NCBI GenBank assembly: GCA_938014885.1
Contig: CALLQI010000023.1
Coordinates: 62,001-126,000 of the forward strand
Direction of reading: 5' to 3'
DNA length: 64,000 nt
From: an uncultured bacterium
GTDB lineage: Bacteria; Planctomycetota; UBA8742; UBA2392
Both the position numbers and the translations under genes were made by a program. Positions 59,902 to 64,000 of this stretch are shown one piece after another (within the stretch, counting starts at the first letter, position 1; each line of letters begins with the position of its first letter). The notes under the pieces were generated by a model that made no database searches, was not told the DNA's origin, and saw only the letters and a list, made by a program, of their open reading frames with translations.

Positions 59902-61025
59902 AGATCACCGTGACAGGTGCGGGCGTCGTCAGCGCGCTGGGGCCGGATCTCGCGGCGTTCCGCGAGGGCCTGGCGCGTGGCGTGCATCCGTGCCGGCCGC
60001 ACGCCTTCACGCGTTTTGATGGCAGCGTGGCCGAGTTGCCGGCGTACCTGGCCGTGGATGCTGAGCCGGGCGGGCTGATTGAACCGCGCAAACTGCGCCG
60101 CATGTTCCGGCTGGCACGTATGAGCGCCGTAGCCGCGCGCCAGGCGCTGCAGCACGCTGGTCTTGACCCGTCAAGTATCGACGGCACCCGTCTGGCCGTG
60201 GTGTTCGGCACCGGCCTGGGCGCCATGGAAGTGACGCAGAAGTTCATCGATAGCTGGCTGCAAAACGGCGAGCGCGCGGCAAGCCCGCTGCAATTCATGA
60301 ACAGCCTGCACGGGATTCTCGCCAGCCAGGTCGCCCTGGACGTGCTCGCGCGCGGCCCCAACCTGACTATCGCCCAGCGCGACATCTGCTTTGAGGCCGC
60401 GCTGGACGCCGCCTGCAAACTGCTTGAGACCGGCCGCGCCGATGCCGTGCTGCTGGGCGGCGCCGACGAAATGACCGACATGCTGCACGAATTCGGAACT
60501 CGCTCGCAGCTGTTCACGACTTTTCCGGGGCATCGTGGCATCGACCCGGCGGACGCGGCCACGACTGTCGTCCCTGGCGACGGTGCCGCTGTGGTGCTGC
60601 TCGAGCGCGCCGACGTCGCGCGCAAGCCGCTGGCCATGGTGCGCGGCACTGCAATCGGGCGGCACCGCGACGGCCGCTCAACACTGGCGGCGCGGCTGGC
60701 CGAAGTCTTCAAGCCGGACCTGGTCACCGACAACCGAGACGGCAGCGCGCGCACCTCCCGTGTGTGCCGCGTCCAAGCCGGGCAACTGCCAGCCTTCCCT
60801 GCGCCGGTGTCGCATCGCGGCAGCTTCGGCACATTCCCGGCTGCGGGCGCGCTGCAATTTGTGTGCAACACGCTGATGCTGGCCCACGGCGAGTACTACC
60901 GCGAGTTGCGGGCAGGCACTCCCGGTGAATCGCGGGCCGCACCACGCGCGATCCTCCACAACGCCACAAGCGCCACCGGCAGCCTCGCTGCCTATGTGCT
61001 GTCGCGCGCCGACAGTGTTGAATGA
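59898..61025 (+). CDS. ketosynthase-like chain-length factor (inactive KS)
   Basis: 375 residues with the thiolase fold (ITVTGAGVVSALGPDLAAFR; VVPGDGAAVVLLERADVARK) but without the active site: where KS enzymes have TACSSS it reads NLTIAQRDICFEAALDAA, and the His motifs are lost. By analogy with KS-CLF pairs it should form a heterodimer with the ketosynthase upstream and set chain length. A TTGACNNGTCAA palindrome encodes its L-D-P-S. It is followed 10 bases later by the UbiA gene. Confidence 0.85.
   Translation: MKITVTGAGVVSALGPDLAAFREGLARGVHPCRPHAFTRFDGSVAELPAYLAVDAEPGGLIEPRKLRRMFRLARMSAVAARQALQHAGLDPSSIDGTRLAVVFGTGLGAMEVTQKFIDSWLQNGERAASPLQFMNSLHGILASQVALDVLARGPNLTIAQRDICFEAALDAACKLLETGRADAVLLGGADEMTDMLHEFGTRSQLFTTFPGHRGIDPADAATTVVPGDGAAVVLLERADVARKPLAMVRGTAIGRHRDGRSTLAARLAEVFKPDLVTDNRDGSARTSRVCRVQAGQLPAFPAPVSHRGSFGTFPAAGALQFVCNTLMLAHGEYYRELRAGTPGESRAAPRAILHNATSATGSLAAYVLSRADSVE
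60163..60174. repeat. TTGACCCGTCAA palindrome
   Basis: TTGAC-NN-GTCAA class inside the chain-length-factor gene; the extended 14 bases CTTGACCCGTCAAG are identical to the copy in selA. Confidence 0.7.
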
Positions 61026-61034
61026 GCCGTCGCG

Positions 61035-62102
61035 ATGCAAAGCCCGCTAAAGCTGATCAAGACCTACGCCAGCTTCGTGAAGCTGTCGCACACGGTGTTC
61101 GCGTTGCCATTTGCGATCGCCGGCATGGCCGCCGCCTACGCCGTCCCCACCGCGTTCGTGTACGTCTCGCAGCACCCGCAGGGCCTGCCGCCCGGCGGCA
61201 GTTTTGACCAGCACCTGCCTTTCCTGTGGCCGGCGCTGGCGCTGATACTTTGCTGCATGGTCGGCGCGCGCAGCTTTGCCATGGCGATCAATCGCATCCT
61301 CGACCGGCGCATCGACGCGCTGAACCCGCGCACTGCTAAACGCGAGCTGCCCGCCGGGGCGCTGTCGCTGCCGCAGGCGTGGGTGTTTGCGCTGGCGGCG
61401 GCCGCGCTGTACTTCGGCGCGTGCTGGATGCTGGGGCCCGTGGTGCTGGCATTGAGCCCGGTCCCGATCGCGCTGATGTGGCTGTATCCGCTGACCAAGC
61501 GCTTCACGGCCGCCTGCCACCTGGTGCTGGGTGCTTCACTGGGGCTGGCACCCGTCGGTGCCTGGGTGGCCGTGCGCAGCGCAAGCTGGGGCGACGGCGC
61601 GGCCCTGACGCCCTACCTGCGCTGGTTTGCCGAGGGCCAGTCATTCACCGGCCTGGGTTGGGGTGCCGTTGCGGAACTTGCCCCGTGGCTGCTGGGCGGC
61701 GCGGTGATGCTATGGGTCGCCGGCTTTGACGTGATCTACGCGCTGCAGGACGATGAGTTTGACCGCGCCAACAAGCTGCATTCGATACCCGCCAGATTCG
61801 GCCGCAAACGTGCCCTGTGGATCAGCCGGGCGATGCACCTGTGTGCGGCCGGACTGTTTTTCGCGTTCGTCTACGTGCTGACACATCCCGCCCCCACCGG
61901 CGGCATGGACACGCGGCAGTACACGCAACTTGAGCAATGGGTATGGGCTGCCCCCTGCGTAATGCTGGCGGGCATGGCGTATCAGCATTCGCTGGTGCGG
62001 CATGATGACCTTTCGCGGGTCAACATGGCGTTTTTTACCGTGAATGGAGTCATCAGTCTGGCCTTCGGCAGCGTATTTCTGGCGGCCTGGCTGCTTTCCT
62101 GA
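61035..62102 (+). CDS. UbiA-family prenyltransferase (MqnP/UbiA-like)
   Basis: 355 residues, about eight or nine membrane helices. Both Asp-rich motifs are present: NRILDRRIDALNPRTAKREL and DVIYALQDDEFDRANKLHSI. This pair of variants is typical of the UbiA branch used for menaquinone by the futalosine route (MqnP) and of 4-hydroxybenzoate prenyltransferases. Because it follows the KS/CLF genes within 10 bases it could instead prenylate the cluster's product, but a quinone role is the simpler reading. Confidence 0.88.
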   Translation: MQSPLKLIKTYASFVKLSHTVFALPFAIAGMAAAYAVPTAFVYVSQHPQGLPPGGSFDQHLPFLWPALALILCCMVGARSFAMAINRILDRRIDALNPRTAKRELPAGALSLPQAWVFALAAAALYFGACWMLGPVVLALSPVPIALMWLYPLTKRFTAACHLVLGASLGLAPVGAWVAVRSASWGDGAALTPYLRWFAEGQSFTGLGWGAVAELAPWLLGGAVMLWVAGFDVIYALQDDEFDRANKLHSIPARFGRKRALWISRAMHLCAAGLFFAFVYVLTHPAPTGGMDTRQYTQLEQWVWAAPCVMLAGMAYQHSLVRHDDLSRVNMAFFTVNGVISLAFGSVFLAAWLLS

Positions 62103-62217
62103 ACCTGCCAAAACGTGCGCTTGCGGGTTGGATTGCGCTGGTTAGTATCCGGCACCCTTACGGGGACTGACATTATTCCATTGCGCGCCATTTGGCGCTT
62201 TGCACGCGGGAGCACCC

Positions 62218-63648
<1,431 letters not shown>

Positions 63649-63733
63649 GCATTCGCAAGCATAGTGCAGTCGCTCGCGTGCAGTCTGGCAGTCGAAGCTT
63701 TGCATGCAGTTGTGCAGTGAAGGAGAATGACCA

Positions 63734-64000
63734 TGGCCGGAAGCCCCCCTCCGCACCCGAACCAGGGTTACCCGCAACAGCCGCAGGGTTACCCGCCTCA
63801 GGGCCAGCAGGGATACCAGCAGCCGGGGTATCAGCAGCCCGGGCAGCAGGGATACGCGCAGCCCGGCTACGCGCCACATGGGGCCGCTCCGCAGCCTGGT
63901 CCGCACGGTCCGCAGCCCGGCGCGCCCAATGGTGTTGACCCGGCGACGGGCATGCCGTTTTCGGACAAACAGAAGAACCTCAGTGGCTTCCTGCAGCTTG
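63734..64000 (+). CDS. Pro/Gln/Gly-rich protein, probable TM2-domain protein (partial, runs off the window)
   Basis: First 89 residues only. AAGGAG is 7 nt before the chosen ATG (another ATG two codons earlier is too close to it). Residues 1-65 consist of GYxQPGQQ-type repeats (QGYPQQPQGYPPQGQQGYQQ). The sequence then reads MPFSDKQKNLSGFLQL, which matches the start of TM2 domains (two membrane helices) that often follow such linkers. Cut by the window edge, so the membrane part is not visible. Confidence 0.75.

Overview
The window is about 64 kb of high-GC DNA from a diderm (Gram-negative type) bacterium. The evidence is a lipid A 4'-kinase and an LpxL-like acyltransferase, many lipoproteins and signal peptides, MMPL and LolA-like envelope machinery, and TonB-free ECF/FecR signalling. 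The mixture would fit a deep-branching environmental phylum; Planctomycetota or a neighbour is my guess, not a demonstration. The standard code is in use: UGA ends many genes. I see no insertion sequences, CRISPR array, rRNA or prophage.

Layout. 0-7.9 kb: housekeeping and hypothetical genes (a repeat-rich secreted protein, EVE domain, 2-hydroxyacid dehydrogenase, response regulator, membrane-anchored HTH protein, hemC, a cystathionine synthase). 7.9-12 kb: a structured intergenic region, rpsD, and an ECF sigma factor with a FecR-type membrane partner. 12-20.4 kb: acetyl-CoA synthetase, a WD40-like lipoprotein, a LOG protein and two paralogous TPR proteins. 20.4-29.5 kb: the selenoprotein locus. 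29.5-35.3 kb: a zinc-ribbon membrane protein, pyrophosphatase and a phosphonate-type ABC transporter. 35.8-38.8 kb: a giant glycine-rich lipoprotein. 38.9-45.2 kb: ATP synthase genes atpZ-I-B-E-F-H-(lipoprotein)-A, without gamma, beta or epsilon; beta lies alone at 62.2 kb. 45.3-48.5 kb: lipid A genes. 49.4-51 kb: a Fur-type regulator and a thioredoxin-fold protein lacking CxxC. 51-62.1 kb: a divergent aryl-polyene-like lipid synthesis and export cluster (KR, MMPL, DUF3261, DH, PlsC-C45 fusion; ACP, KS, chain-length factor, UbiA).

Main discovery. Four consecutive paralogous genes (21215-25820) each open with a signal peptide of 27-28 residues followed at once by in-frame UGA: UGA-UGA in the first three, UGA-UGC in the fourth. 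The same frame then continues through a Pro/Gly linker into a conserved thioredoxin-like domain. Each has a hairpin 11-15 nt after this codon pair (or after the UGA in the fourth) with GU in its loop, the geometry of a bacterial SECIS element. selA and tRNA-Sec lie 1.5-3.6 kb downstream. I read these as secreted selenoproteins with adjacent Sec-Sec (or Sec-Cys) near the mature N-terminus, a family I do not recognise. A Sec-free diverged relative (25955-26833) closes the array, and superoxide dismutase is transcribed divergently from the first gene.

Other structure. The 12-bp palindrome TTGAC-NN-GTCAA occurs at least nine times, mostly inside genes. Degenerate GTGCTCGGTGCCC-like and GTTGTCGG-like repeats fill several intergenic gaps.
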